This document shows, piece by piece, positions 8,828-20,645 of a stretch of DNA of 64,000 nucleotides (position 1 is its first letter; every line of letters begins with the position of its first letter). Under the pieces are notes generated by a model, which saw only the letters and a list, made by a program, of their open reading frames with translations, was not told where the DNA came from and made no database searches. Source of the DNA: Corynebacterium gerontici (lineage in GTDB: Bacteria; Actinomycetota; Actinomycetes; Mycobacteriales; Mycobacteriaceae); contig NZ_CP033897.1 of assembly GCF_003813985.1 (NCBI RefSeq), positions 558,001-622,000 of the forward strand. The letters run 5' to 3'. A program made the position numbers and the translations under genes.

Positions 8828-8845
8828 TTGGAAAAGGTGATGAAT

Positions 8846-9196
8846 GTGAGCGGATGGGAAGACGCAATCTTCGGAATCGATAACAATATTGATCTGCTCG
8901 ACGAGCTGGCAGATCTTGATGCAAGCAGCATCGTTGCAGAGGTCAGCGATTTGGTCACTATCGCGACAAAACAAGGCGCCGAAGGTGATGAGCAGGACAA
9001 CGCCCTGCTGGCCGCCACCTTGCTTGCAATTTGGGCCGGTGCTCCTTTTAGCGACAGTGAACTGGCTCAGGACTATCCATTTATTCTGAGCCTGCGCGGC
9101 AAAGGTGATGAAGACACTCGCGAGGCTGCCGCTGCGCTGCTTGAAGCCGTTGAAAGCGACGAAGACCTCGACCCCTACATTGAAGCTCTAAGCTAG
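8846..9196 (+). CDS. DUF4259-like protein
   Basis: A small acidic cytoplasmic protein of 116 residues. The GTG at 8846 gives [21 protein letters not shown], which aligns with the usual N-terminus of the DUF4259 family (a Gly-Trp start followed by a Phe-x-Asn/Asp-Asp motif). It is 8 bases from AAAAGG. ATG at 8840 is an alternative but very close to that site. The rest is helical and rich in Asp, Glu and Ala. Function unknown. The ahcY gene follows after 52 bases. Confidence 0.65.
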   Translation: MSGWEDAIFGIDNNIDLLDELADLDASSIVAEVSDLVTIATKQGAEGDEQDNALLAATLLAIWAGAPFSDSELAQDYPFILSLRGKGDEDTREAAAALLEAVESDEDLDPYIEALS

Positions 9197-9248
9197 TAGC
9201 TGTTTGCAACACTCCCTCAGGAATACGAGTAAGGAATTTCACGCGCCC

Positions 9249-10676
9249 ATGACTGACTACCGCATCCGCGATATCAACCTGGCAGAGGCAGGACGCCACC
9301 AAATCCGACTAGCCGAGCACGAGATGCCAGGGTTGATGGAACTGCGCAAGATGTACGCCCAGGAACAACCCCTCAAGGGCGCGCGAATCGCTGGCTCCAT
9401 TCACATGACCGTGCAGACTGCGGTGCTCATTGAGACCCTGGTGGCGCTCGGTGCTGAGGTTCGCTGGACGTCCTGCAACATCTTTTCTACCCAAGACGAA
9501 GCCGCTGCTGCCGTGGTGGTGGGCAAAGGTACCCCGGAGAATCCCCAGGGCGTGCCGGTGTTCGCATGGAAGGGAGAAACCCTGGAGGAGTACTGGGATT
9601 GTGTCAACGAGATTTTCTCTTGGGGTGATCAACTGCCCAACATGATCCTCGATGACGGGGGCGATGCCACCATGGCCGTGATTAAAGGCCGCGAATTTGA
9701 GCAGGCAGGCGTGGTGCCGCCAGATGATGAGCACGATTCAGATGAGGCAAAAGCGTTCAAAGCAATGCTTCGCCGCGTGCTTGAAGCTGAGCCCGGCAAG
9801 TGGGGCAAGATCGCGGAGTCCGTCAAGGGCGTGACCGAGGAAACCACCACCGGCGTGCACCGCCTCTACCACTTCGCTGAAGCTGGCGAACTGCCTTTCC
9901 CCGCGATGAACGTCAATGACGCGGTGACAAAGTCCAAGTTCGACAACAAGTATGGCACCCGCCACTCGCTTCTCGACGGCATCAACCGCGCCACTGATGC
10001 CCTCATGGGCGGCAAGAGCGTGCTCATTTGTGGCTACGGAGACGTCGGTAAGGGCTGCGCCGAAGCCATGGACGGCCAAGGCGCACGCGTGAAAGTGACC
10101 GAGGCTGATCCGATTAACGCGCTGCAGGCACTGATGGACGGTTTCCCCGTGGTGCACGTGAATGACGCCATCGCGGACGCTGACATTGTCATTACCGCCA
10201 CCGGTAACCGTGACATCATCTCCTTCGAGCAAATGCTGAAGATGAAAGATCACGCGATCCTGGGCAACATTGGGCACTTCGACAATGAGATCGACATGGC
10301 TTCACTCATGCACCGCGATGATGTACAGCGTGTGACCATCAAGCCGCAGGTAGACGAATTCACGTTGCCGAATGGACGAAGCATCATCGTCTTGTCAGAA
10401 GGGCGCCTGCTGAACTTGGGCAACGCCACCGGGCATCCAAGCTTCGTCATGTCCACCTCATTCGCTGACCAGACCTTGGCCCAAATCGAGCTTTTCAATA
10501 ACGACGGCACTTACACCAACGAGGTGTACCGCCTGCCCAAGGTGCTCGATGAGCTGGTGGCGCGCATCCACGTTGAAGCGCTCGGCGGTACCATCACCGA
10601 GCTAAGCAAGGAACAAGCGGAATACATTGGCGTGGATGTTGCAGGCCCCTACAAGCCGGAGCACTACCGCTACTAA
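9249..10676 (+). CDS. ahcY: S-adenosylhomocysteinase
   Basis: Hydrolyses S-adenosylhomocysteine to adenosine and homocysteine, relieving product inhibition of methyltransferases. The 475-residue product matches actinobacterial SahH throughout: [18 protein letters not shown] at the start, [25 protein letters not shown], the NAD-binding [13 protein letters not shown] near residue 260, [10 protein letters not shown], and the C-terminal KPEHYRY. The ATG at 9249 is 13 bases from AAGGA, a long gap; a TTG at 9204 would add 15 unmatched residues. The stop overlaps the tmk start (TAATG), so the two are translationally coupled. Confidence 0.95.
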   Translation: MTDYRIRDINLAEAGRHQIRLAEHEMPGLMELRKMYAQEQPLKGARIAGSIHMTVQTAVLIETLVALGAEVRWTSCNIFSTQDEAAAAVVVGKGTPENPQGVPVFAWKGETLEEYWDCVNEIFSWGDQLPNMILDDGGDATMAVIKGREFEQAGVVPPDDEHDSDEAKAFKAMLRRVLEAEPGKWGKIAESVKGVTEETTTGVHRLYHFAEAGELPFPAMNVNDAVTKSKFDNKYGTRHSLLDGINRATDALMGGKSVLICGYGDVGKGCAEAMDGQGARVKVTEADPINALQALMDGFPVVHVNDAIADADIVITATGNRDIISFEQMLKMKDHAILGNIGHFDNEIDMASLMHRDDVQRVTIKPQVDEFTLPNGRSIIVLSEGRLLNLGNATGHPSFVMSTSFADQTLAQIELFNNDGTYTNEVYRLPKVLDELVARIHVEALGGTITELSKEQAEYIGVDVAGPYKPEHYRY

Positions 10677-11311
10677 TGATCGTCGCGATTGAAGGCATCG
10701 ACGGCGCGGGGAAGAATACTCTTGTCCGCGCCCTGCAACAGGAAATCCGCGCCGACTACCTGGCGTTTCCTCGCTACGAAGATTCAGTTCACGCCAAGCT
10801 AGCCCAAGAAGCCTTGTACGGGCGCATGGGGGATCTGAGCGAATCCATTTACGGCATGGCCACACTGTTCGCGCTGGATCGACGCGGGGCAGCGGAACGC
10901 TTGCGTGCGGCTTCTGTCAGCGAAGAGGTGCTCTTATTGGATCGGTATGTTGCCTCCAATGCCGCCTATTCCTCAGCGAGGGCGCATGACGAAGCCCTTG
11001 CCGGTTGGGTGGCGGATTTGGAGTTTGAGCAATTCGCGCTGCCACGGCCGACGTTGCAAGTGTTGCTGGATACCGACGTGGAACTAGCGGCCCAGCGCGC
11101 TGCACACCGGGAGACGCAGGAAGCACACCGCACCCGTGATCAATACGAGTCAGACGCCGGGTTGCAAGCTAGAACTGCTGCGGCATACCGGGAGCTCGCG
11201 AAACAACAGTGGGCATCACCTTGGGTAGTTGTTTCGACCGATGCAGATGTTCGTACCGTGGCAGCCGACATTGTGCGCCGCCTACGCACGCTCGCCGAGT
11301 GCCAGAATTGA
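10676..11311 (+). CDS. tmk: Thymidylate kinase
   Basis: Phosphorylates dTMP to dTDP. The 211-residue protein opens with the P-loop IEGIDGAGKNTL (Asn in place of the usual Ser/Thr after Lys, as in other actinobacterial Tmk proteins). It then has FPRYEDS (the Arg that contacts the dTMP phosphate), LLLDRYVASNAAYSSAR (DR[YH] motif) and a C-terminal DVRTVAADI. Its ATG shares one base with the ahcY stop. It leads into the mtrAB-lpqB operon, which has its own promoter. Confidence 0.92.
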   Translation: MIVAIEGIDGAGKNTLVRALQQEIRADYLAFPRYEDSVHAKLAQEALYGRMGDLSESIYGMATLFALDRRGAAERLRAASVSEEVLLLDRYVASNAAYSSARAHDEALAGWVADLEFEQFALPRPTLQVLLDTDVELAAQRAAHRETQEAHRTRDQYESDAGLQARTAAAYRELAKQQWASPWVVVSTDADVRTVAADIVRRLRTLAECQN

Positions 11312-11413
11312 CGGTATTGGACCTGGAACTTGGCGGTGAGGTCCGCGAGCATAGGGATCGTCGTCGCGAGAAAAATCTTGTGCCCAGACTGTTTCTTCTT
11401 CGCCCCCTCGCGG

Positions 11414-11419
11414 TAGGCT
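11414..11419 (+). promoter_or_regulatory. Putative -10 element of the mtrA promoter
   Basis: TAGGCT lies 50 bases upstream of the mtrA ATG in the only intergenic gap before the operon (158 bases from tmk). No clear -35 box is visible. Confidence 0.4.
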
Positions 11420-11469
11420 GAAGAAGATTTGAGCAACGCAGTAGTCAAGAAAGGGTGGCCTTTATCGCC

Positions 11470-12141
11470 ATGCCGCACAAAATTCTCGTGGTAGACGACG
11501 ATCCTGGCATCTCCGAGATGCTCACCTTGGTCCTTGAAGCCGAGGGGTATCAAACCGTCACAGTGTCCGATGGAGCCGAGGCAGTGCCGGTATTCCAGCG
11601 GGAGCAACCCGACCTTGTGCTTCTAGATTTGATGCTGCCAGGCATGAACGGCATTGACATTTGCCGCCTGATCCGCCGCGAATCTTCCGTGCCTATTGTC
11701 ATGCTCACAGCGAAAACCGACACGGTTGATGTGGTGCTCGGTTTGGAATCGGGTGCGGACGACTATATCTCCAAGCCCTTCAAGCATAAAGAACTCATTG
11801 CTCGCATGCGCGCACGCCTGCGCCGAAGCGAAGATGAACACCACGACGTGCTGGAGGCCGGGGACTTGCGCATCGACGTGCCGGGCCACGAAGTTACCCG
11901 CAACGGTGAGGAAATTCAGCTCACTCCTTTGGAGTTCCAACTCCTGGTGGAATTGGCTTCGAAGCCCGGCCAGGTGTTTAGCCGCGAAGAATTGCTGCAA
12001 AAGGTGTGGGGCTATCGAAACCCCGCCGATACCCGCTTGGTCAATGTGCACGTGCAGCGCCTGCGCTCAAAGATCGAACGCGATCCGGATAATCCGCAGA
12101 TCGTGCTGACTATTCGTGGAGTTGGCTACAAGATTGGCTAA
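11470..12141 (+). CDS. mtrA: Response regulator MtrA
   Basis: OmpR/PhoB-type regulator of cell-wall hydrolase, septation and osmoprotection genes, phosphorylated by MtrB. The receiver domain begins KILVVDDDPG; the phosphoacceptor is D53 (LLDLMLPG), with T/S and K switch positions in MLTAKT and SKPF. The C-terminal winged helix includes LTPLEFQLL and the recognition segment TRLVNVHVQRLRSKIE. The ATG at 11470 gives 223 residues, matching orthologues; a GTG at 11455 overlaps the ribosome site (AAAGGGTGG). Confidence 0.95.
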   Translation: MPHKILVVDDDPGISEMLTLVLEAEGYQTVTVSDGAEAVPVFQREQPDLVLLDLMLPGMNGIDICRLIRRESSVPIVMLTAKTDTVDVVLGLESGADDYISKPFKHKELIARMRARLRRSEDEHHDVLEAGDLRIDVPGHEVTRNGEEIQLTPLEFQLLVELASKPGQVFSREELLQKVWGYRNPADTRLVNVHVQRLRSKIERDPDNPQIVLTIRGVGYKIG

Positions 12142-13723
12142 ACGTAGCTTGGGACTCGGCCGCAAATATCATCGTTTGCGGTTTTTGCTCATTGAGCGCT
12201 GGCAAACAAGTGTCCAGTACAGGGTGCTTGGAACCATCATTGTTGCATCGGCGATCGTGCTGCTGGTGCTGGCAATGTTTGTGACCAACTTTCTGGTTGG
12301 TCGTTTTATGGCGGCAAAGGAAGAGATTGCTAGCCAAGAGATTGAACGCGCGCGCGTCGCTGTTGAAGAACAGATTGCTGCGACGGGTGCATCCAGCCCG
12401 CTTGATGTTCGTTTGAAAACAGCCAGGGCCGCGATTGTCAGTAGAGCTGCAGAGGATCAAGAACAAGCGGTATACGAGCCGGTCATTCTGGTAACAGAAC
12501 CCGATGGCAGCGTGATTACGGCACCCGAGAATTATCGAATTCCGGATCGCTTGAGGGACTTCGTTTCGCAGGGGCAGGTGGCTTCGCAATTTGCCACGAT
12601 CCAGCGCGCAGACGGGTCGAGCTATAAGGCGCTGATGATCGGGACACCCACCGACGCAGAAGTTCCCGGTTTGCAGGTGTACCTGGTGATGTCAATGGAA
12701 AGCGATGAGGCGACGCTGGCCATGCTTCGGGGTGCTTTCGCTGGTGCTGCAATTTTGCTCATCGTGCTATTCGTCATCATTGTTTGGGTGGCGATGAACC
12801 AGCTCATCGTTCCGGTGCGTTCCGCCAGTCGCATTGCGGCGCGCTTCGCCGACGGCCATTTGCGTGAGCGCATGGTGGTTGAGGGCCGTGATGAGATTGC
12901 GCGCTTGGCCATCAGCTTTAATTCCATGGCCGATTCGCTGTCGAAAAAGATCCAGCAGTTGGAGGAGTACGGCAATTTCCAACGGCAATTTACTTCGGAC
13001 GTGTCTCATGAGCTTCGCACTCCGCTCACGACCGTGCGCTTGGCCGCCGATATGATCAACGCGGACAATGAAGACTTCGCTCCGCACACTAAGCGTGCCT
13101 CGCAGTTGCTGGTCCAGCAGTTGGATCTCTTTGAAGATCTGCTGAACGATTTGCTGGAAATTTCGCGTTACGATGCCGGGGCTACCGAGCTTTCGGCAAC
13201 TCAGATGGACGTTCGCGATAGTATCCATGCGGCTTGGGATCAGGTGCGAGCGCTGGCGAAGGAACTGGATGTGAAGGTGACTTTCGTTCCCGAGGATGAA
13301 CCCCTGCCAATGGTGGGCGATGCTCGTCGTATTGAGCGCATATTGCGGAACCTTTTTGCCAACGCCGTGGATCACTCGGAAGGCAATCCTGTTGAAATCC
13401 GTGCTGCGATGAGCGCCGATGCGGTGGCAGTCACGGTGACGGACCACGGTGTGGGGCTGAAGCCGGAGCAAGAGGAATTGGTGTTCGAACGCTTCTGGCG
13501 TGCAGATCCTTCCCGCGAGCGCCATTCGGGCGGCACCGGTTTGGGTCTTGCTATCGCCCAGGAGGATGCGCATCTGCACGGCGGAGAAATTCAGGCGAAA
13601 GGCAATCTGGGCGTGGGGTCTACTTTCCGCGTGGTGCTGCCTCGTACCCCGGGTGCCAAAATTGAAGAGATTCCGCTGCCGCTTGCTGCCCCGGAGTCCA
13701 AGATCGATGGAGGTCAGGAATGA
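12116..13723 (+). CDS. mtrB: Sensor histidine kinase MtrB
   Basis: Membrane histidine kinase partner of MtrA. Two membrane helices (about residues 38-62 and 203-225) flank an extracytoplasmic domain, followed by a HAMP linker. The dimerisation domain has the phosphorylated H298 in VSHELRTPLTT. The ATPase domain has an N-box (NLFANAVDHSEG), a G1 box (DHGVGL) and a G2 box (GGTGLGLAIA). The start is uncertain: GTG at 12116 overlaps mtrA by 26 bases with no good ribosome site, and TTG codons at 12122, 12134 and 12149 are possible. lpqB overlaps its stop (ATGA). Confidence 0.93.
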   Translation: MELATRLAKRSLGLGRKYHRLRFLLIERWQTSVQYRVLGTIIVASAIVLLVLAMFVTNFLVGRFMAAKEEIASQEIERARVAVEEQIAATGASSPLDVRLKTARAAIVSRAAEDQEQAVYEPVILVTEPDGSVITAPENYRIPDRLRDFVSQGQVASQFATIQRADGSSYKALMIGTPTDAEVPGLQVYLVMSMESDEATLAMLRGAFAGAAILLIVLFVIIVWVAMNQLIVPVRSASRIAARFADGHLRERMVVEGRDEIARLAISFNSMADSLSKKIQQLEEYGNFQRQFTSDVSHELRTPLTTVRLAADMINADNEDFAPHTKRASQLLVQQLDLFEDLLNDLLEISRYDAGATELSATQMDVRDSIHAAWDQVRALAKELDVKVTFVPEDEPLPMVGDARRIERILRNLFANAVDHSEGNPVEIRAAMSADAVAVTVTDHGVGLKPEQEELVFERFWRADPSRERHSGGTGLGLAIAQEDAHLHGGEIQAKGNLGVGSTFRVVLPRTPGAKIEEIPLPLAAPESKIDGGQE

Positions 13724-15441
13724 CCAAGGTGCAAAAACTTCTGCTTAGTGGGTTGTGCGTGCTCACGTTGACGTCCTGCATTTCGGTACCGGGGGAGAGC
13801 GATCCTCAGGCCATTCGCAGTTTTGAAGGAGAGCAGCCGAGCATCTTGCAGGAACCGAAGGAGGATCAGGACCCAGACCTGTTGCTTCGCGATTTTTATA
13901 CAGCAAATGCACTTCCTGATCAGCAGTATCAACCTGCGCGCAACTACTTGGCCAAAGAGAAGGCCGAGTCCTGGTCTCCCCGTCCAGAGATTTTGGTGCT
14001 AGATAGAATCGACGTGAATTCCGCAACCCTGGGTGAAGATGAGCCCGGCCGTGGCTATGAGGTTAGTGGCACGCTCGTCGGTGAGGTGAGCAAGTCTGGG
14101 GCGTATCAGCCACGCCAGGAGCCCTACAAGGCGAAAGTGCGCATGGTGTCGGTGGACGGGCAGTGGCGCATCGCCGATTTGCCGGACCAAATTGTGGTGG
14201 AGCGAAATGAGTTCCGCAATCACTACAGCATGCGCAACGTGTACTTTTTTGATCCTACGGGCAGCCGCTTGGTGGCCGATCAGCGCTGGATCTATAACCG
14301 TGCGGGTTCATTAGATTCGGCTCTGCTTTCTTTGCTTATCGACGGCCCCTCGCAGTGGTTAGCTCCTGGTGTCATGGACGAGCTGCCTCAACAGGCCACC
14401 TTCGCCGGCCGTCAAGAGGGTGTCTACGCTTTCACAGGCTTAACAAATCTCGATTCCGATGCGATGAAGCGCTTAGCGGCTTGCATCGTGTGGACCTTGG
14501 GAATGGCAGACATCGGCGGGCCATACCACTTGAGTTTTGACGGCAACCCGGTGCGCGCTCGCGAAACCGAGGACATGGACCTCACCGTGGACAATTTCGC
14601 CGAATACAACCCTCAAGCCACCGGCAATAGTTTCGATACCTCCTACGCTCTGGTTGGCGGGCAGCTCGTCAATATCTCCGATAATAAAGTGGTTCCCGTT
14701 CCACGGCCTATCGGCCAGTTGGTCAATGTTGAGTCCCTGAGCATCTCCGCTAAAACTGATGCGGTTGCTGCGGTGCGTAGCAGTGGTGAAGGTGAGCAGC
14801 GGGAGTCGGAACTGCTGATCGGTTCCATGAACACCGAAATGCAAAGCAAAATTAAGTCTAAGACGTTAAGTAAACCCACCTTTGAGCCCACGGCGTCATC
14901 GCTGTGGACGGTAGTGGACGGAAAAAAGATAGCCCGAATCTCACGCTCGAATGACAGTGGTGAAATCGTTCAAACAGAAGTTGATACCACGTCTCTGGGT
15001 GACCATGGAGACATTTCCATGCTGCAGCTATCGCATGCGGGGTCACGAGCGGCGTTGGTGATGGACGGCAAGGTCTACATCGGTGTGGTCTCTCGGCCCA
15101 ATGTTGGCGAGCGAGAACTGGCCAACGTTATTGAGTTGATGCCCTCGCTTGAAGACGCCGTCATTTCCATTGACTGGCAATCCGACGGCACGTTGCTGGT
15201 GGGCACGTCGAATCCTGAAGCTCCGGTGTGGGTAGTGGCGCCCGACGGTTCCTCGGCGACTCCGTTACCGGGCGCGAACCTAGATGCCCCTGTGGTTTCG
15301 GTGACGTCGAATAGCACCACCATCTTTGCTACAGATGCCCGCGCCACAATGGAAATTCGAAGAGATCTTCAGGAAGCCACCTTCTGGCGTGAGGTTCCGG
15401 GCCTCGAGGGTGTTCGCGCACCCGTGGTGGTGCCCAACTAG
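13720..15441 (+). CDS. lpqB: Lipoprotein LpqB, MtrAB accessory protein
   Basis: Extracytoplasmic lipoprotein that interacts with MtrB and modulates MtrA signalling in mycobacteria. The lipobox TLTSC places the acylated cysteine at C20. A GerMN-type domain covers roughly residues 190-310, and the C-terminal half is a beta-propeller-like LpqB domain with SIDWQSDGTLLVGTS. Length (573) is normal for the family. It overlaps mtrB by four bases, so production of kinase and lipoprotein is coupled. Confidence 0.93.
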   Translation: MTKVQKLLLSGLCVLTLTSCISVPGESDPQAIRSFEGEQPSILQEPKEDQDPDLLLRDFYTANALPDQQYQPARNYLAKEKAESWSPRPEILVLDRIDVNSATLGEDEPGRGYEVSGTLVGEVSKSGAYQPRQEPYKAKVRMVSVDGQWRIADLPDQIVVERNEFRNHYSMRNVYFFDPTGSRLVADQRWIYNRAGSLDSALLSLLIDGPSQWLAPGVMDELPQQATFAGRQEGVYAFTGLTNLDSDAMKRLAACIVWTLGMADIGGPYHLSFDGNPVRARETEDMDLTVDNFAEYNPQATGNSFDTSYALVGGQLVNISDNKVVPVPRPIGQLVNVESLSISAKTDAVAAVRSSGEGEQRESELLIGSMNTEMQSKIKSKTLSKPTFEPTASSLWTVVDGKKIARISRSNDSGEIVQTEVDTTSLGDHGDISMLQLSHAGSRAALVMDGKVYIGVVSRPNVGERELANVIELMPSLEDAVISIDWQSDGTLLVGTSNPEAPVWVVAPDGSSATPLPGANLDAPVVSVTSNSTTIFATDARATMEIRRDLQEATFWREVPGLEGVRAPVVVPN

Positions 15442-15468
15442 AACATAGGAAATGCTGGGGAGCTTGTG

Positions 15469-16101
15469 ATGAAACTGCAAAGTATTGCCCAAGGTTTCAT
15501 TGAACTGATACTTCCCATCGAATGCGGCGGTTGCGGAGAGGCCGGCTCACGCCTGTGCCGAAAGTGCCGGCAGGTCTGGGAGGCACCGCCGCAAAGAGTG
15601 AGCACCCGCATTCAGCAGCACATCCCGGTGTATTCCCTGGGGGCGTATGGGGGAGCACGGGCCAAGACGATCCTCTCCATGAAAGAGCGGGGGCGTTTGG
15701 ATCTTACTCAGCACGTGGGTGCTGTCTTGCGGGCGGCGATTGTGAACATGCAGTTCCACGGACACGTACCTGAAGCAATCGCGCTGGTGCCAGCGCCAAC
15801 AACTAGGCGCAACGAACGCCTCCGTGGCGGTGATCCCGTGCACCTTGCGTGCGAGGCCAGCGGAATTCCTAGTGCACAGATTCTTCGAACGAGTGCCGCC
15901 GCGCGTGATTCGGCGGATTTGAGCGCGGCGGAGCGGAAAATGAATATTTCTGGTTCCATCGAATTGCTCGGGATGATCGATGGGCCAATCGTGCTTGTCG
16001 ACGACGTCATCACCACAGGAGCTACACTTGCCGCCTCGGTTGCGGTATTGCAGAGCGCAGGAATGAATGTGGTCGCTGCGCTGGGCTTTTCTCATGCTTA
16101 G
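15469..16101 (+). CDS. ComFC-like phosphoribosyltransferase-family protein
   Basis: A 210-residue ComF/GntX-type protein. An N-terminal zinc ribbon (ECGGCGEAGSRLCRKC, cysteines near residues 19-34) is followed by a type I PRTase domain with the PRPP loop IVLVDDVITTGATLAAS near residue 170. ComF proteins take part in handling imported single-stranded DNA, but homologues are widespread in bacteria not known to be competent, and the role in corynebacteria is unclear. ATG at 15469 sits 6 bases after GGGGAG; the adjoining GTG at 15466 is too close. Confidence 0.85.
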   Translation: MKLQSIAQGFIELILPIECGGCGEAGSRLCRKCRQVWEAPPQRVSTRIQQHIPVYSLGAYGGARAKTILSMKERGRLDLTQHVGAVLRAAIVNMQFHGHVPEAIALVPAPTTRRNERLRGGDPVHLACEASGIPSAQILRTSAAARDSADLSAAERKMNISGSIELLGMIDGPIVLVDDVITTGATLAASVAVLQSAGMNVVAALGFSHA

Positions 16102-16300
16102 GCTCAAGGGGTGTGCGGTTGCCGTTGTGCATAGCCAAGATCGGGATTGGTTATCAGTGTTATGGCAACGCTCATAGCGAACAGAATTCTATGGCGAGGC
16201 AGACCATCACGCGGGTATTCTCAGAGGGGAAAGTTCACCCCGTCTCCGGGGAGGCTGCACGAGTGTTCCCGGGGCGGACGAGAGAGGGAGGTACGTGATT

Positions 16301-16966
16301 ATGACCACGCCTGATGGCTCCAACGAAGTGTTGAGCCCGGACGTCAAGGTGTCAATCACCGGCCGCAACGTCGAGGTTCCGGAGCATTTCGCGGAACGAG
16401 TCAATAGCAAGCTGGCAAAGATCGCCCGCCTGGATCCAACCTTGACGTTCTTCCACGTCGAGCTCCAGCACGAGCCGAACCCGCGTCGTTCCGACAGCTC
16501 GGATCGCATCCAGATTACCGCCACCGGCAAGGGACACATCGCGCGCTCTGAGGCGAAGGAAGACAGCTTCTACGCCGCGCTGGAAACCGCGCTGTCTCGT
16601 ATGGAGCGTTCGCTGCGTAAGGTCAAGGCTCGTCGCTCCATCTCCCTTTCCGGCCACCGCGCTCCGAAGAGCACCGGTGAGGCAGCCGCGGAGTTGGTGC
16701 GTGAGGCCGAGCAGGCTCGCGCCAAGGATCAATACGATGAAGATCCCTATGCTGATTCCGTCGAAGATGTGTTGCCCGGTCAGATCGTGCGCACCAAGGA
16801 ACACTCCGCCACCCCGATGAGCGTGGATGATGCGCTATCTGAGATGGAGCTCGTGGGTCACGACTTCTACCTCTTTGTGAATGAAGAGACTGGTCAGCCT
16901 TCGGTGGTGTACCGTCGTCACGCCTATGACTATGGCTTGATCTCTTTGAGCGACGACAAGGCATAA
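16301..16966 (+). CDS. hpf: Ribosome hibernation promoting factor, long form
   Basis: Binds 70S ribosomes and dimerises or stabilises them in stationary phase or stress. The N-terminal S30AE domain (about residues 15-110) is followed by a flexible charged linker and the C-terminal long-HPF domain carrying MSVDDALSEMELVGHDFYLF and VVYRRHAYDYGLI. The 221-residue length is typical of actinobacterial long HPF. ATG at 16301 is 8 bases after AGGGAGGT; a GTG at 16295 is only 2 bases away from it. Monocistronic: about 200 bases precede it and a terminator follows. Confidence 0.93.
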   Translation: MTTPDGSNEVLSPDVKVSITGRNVEVPEHFAERVNSKLAKIARLDPTLTFFHVELQHEPNPRRSDSSDRIQITATGKGHIARSEAKEDSFYAALETALSRMERSLRKVKARRSISLSGHRAPKSTGEAAAELVREAEQARAKDQYDEDPYADSVEDVLPGQIVRTKEHSATPMSVDDALSEMELVGHDFYLFVNEETGQPSVVYRRHAYDYGLISLSDDKA

Positions 16967-16992
16967 GGTCATCTGACGCTTGCTTTGAAGCC

Positions 16993-17043
16993 ACACCCGG
17001 ATTACTTTTCTGAGTCAAAAGATGCTCAGAGGTATCCGGGTGT
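16993..17043. terminator. Long hairpin between hpf and secA1
   Basis: ACACCCGGAT (16993-17002) pairs with ATCCGGGTGT (17034-17043), and inside it TCTGAG pairs with CTCAGA, giving a two-tier stem. It is followed by TCGTGCTTTTC, a weak T-rich tail. Likely hpf terminator; it could also act as a leader structure if secA1 transcription began upstream. Confidence 0.65.
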
Positions 17044-17133
17044 TCGTGCTTTTCACAGACCCAAAACGTACAATACCTACGTTGATCGCAATTACCTTGC
17101 AAAAGATAGCCAATAGTTAAAGGAACTGTGCAC

Positions 17134-19674
<2,541 letters not shown>

Positions 19675-19680
19675 CAGTTC

Positions 19681-20088
19681 CTAGAGCACCCTCAGGCTTC
19701 GCATCCGAAGGCTGAGGGTGCTGTTGTGTGAAGGCTCGAATTGTGCCAAATATCCGAAGCTCTTGTCTGGGGTGGAGACGCTGCCGACGGCGTCGATAAG
19801 CTGGCCTTTCGGGCGAAGATGTAGAGACTCGAGCTGGGGGCGGCCGGAAAACTTGTTACCGCCCAAGATTCGGGCGTTGATGTGGCGGCGTACCTGATCG
19901 CTGAAGTGACGATCTTTGAGTGAGGCCACCGGTTTGAAGCCTGCTGAGACGGCCATGGCGGTAAGGAGGAGCCTTGTGGCGTCGCGGCGGACGTGGGGTG
20001 GCACGGTGATTTCCAGGCGCGCAATTGGCTCGGGGGCGTCAGGTTGCCAGGATTGCAGAATGTTTCTTCCAGGGATCGCTACCAGCAT
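19681..20088 (-). CDS. Conserved hypothetical protein
   Basis: A 135-residue basic protein beginning MLVAIPGRNILQSWQPD; the ATG lies 10 bases after GAGG. One segment, LEITVPPHVRRDATRLLLTAMAVS, looks amphipathic, but no catalytic motif or membrane helix is clear. I do not recognise the family. The last 13 codons run through the secA1 terminator hairpin, so the real gene may be constrained at its end by that structure. It converges on secA1 with a 6-base gap. Confidence 0.5.
   Translation of the reverse strand: MLVAIPGRNILQSWQPDAPEPIARLEITVPPHVRRDATRLLLTAMAVSAGFKPVASLKDRHFSDQVRRHINARILGGNKFSGRPQLESLHLRPKGQLIDAVGSVSTPDKSFGYLAQFEPSHNSTLSLRMRSLRVL
19685..19722. terminator. Strong bidirectional terminator after secA1
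   Basis: AGCACCCTCAG (19685-19695) pairs with CTGAGGGTGCT (19712-19722), extended inward by CTTCG/CGAAG, around a very small loop. It is inside the 3' end of the opposing hypothetical gene. Confidence 0.8.
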
Positions 20089-20234
20089 GTGATCAAAACC
20101 TCGTTTGGGCAGGGTACATGAGCTTCGGCAACGAATCCGATATCCGGCGCGTGGGCGGGCGCTAGATCTTGGTGATGTGTGCAAGAATAACCACAAAACT
20201 TCTGACTATCTATTCCAAGGTGTGATGACATTCG

Positions 20235-20645
20235 ATGCGAGGACTCATCGTTGATTATGTTGGTGTGCTCGATGGCTCGGACGAGTCACAGCGCCGCTGG
20301 CAACAACTGCTCAGTGCGTTGAAAGACGCCGGCATTGGCATCGCTATTTTGTCCAATGACCCCGGCGGACCCGGTGCAGCGCCCATCCGGTCGTTTAAGG
20401 ATCAGGGGCTTGTCGACGCCGTCGTGCTCTCAGGTGAGATCGGTGTGGAAAAGCCGGCGCAGGGCGCATTCGAATTTGCTGCCTCCGCCATCGAGCTGCC
20501 GATGCGTGACTGCGTGATGGTGGATGATTCCATCTTGAACGTCCGAGCAGCCGTGGAAAACGGTTTGGTGGGCGTGTATTACCAGCAGTTTGACCGCGCT
20601 GTGGTGGAAATCGCTGGGCTGTTTGGCATCCAGGGAGAGTTCTAG
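20235..20645 (+). CDS. HAD-superfamily hydrolase-like protein
   Basis: A compact HAD protein of 136 residues. Motif I is VDYVGVLDG with nucleophile D7; the usual second Asp two positions on is Val, as in DxGGVL-type HAD proteins that may not be ordinary phosphatases. Motif II is ILSND, motif III the Lys in GVEKPAQGAF, and motif IV VMVDDSILNVRAA. It has little room for a cap domain. The next gene overlaps its stop by one base (TAGTG), so the two form a small operon. Substrate unknown. Confidence 0.8.
   Translation: MRGLIVDYVGVLDGSDESQRRWQQLLSALKDAGIGIAILSNDPGGPGAAPIRSFKDQGLVDAVVLSGEIGVEKPAQGAFEFAASAIELPMRDCVMVDDSILNVRAAVENGLVGVYYQQFDRAVVEIAGLFGIQGEF

Noticed and set aside
9197..9248. SAH or SAM riboswitch upstream of ahcY
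   Set aside because: The gap is only 52 bases and shows no paired structure.
13500..13748. Small open frame across the mtrB end
   Set aside because: Overlaps mtrB and the lpqB start; no independent signal.
16113..16298. 61-codon frame before hpf
   Set aside because: No ribosome site, no recognisable sequence, and it runs into the hpf Shine-Dalgarno region.
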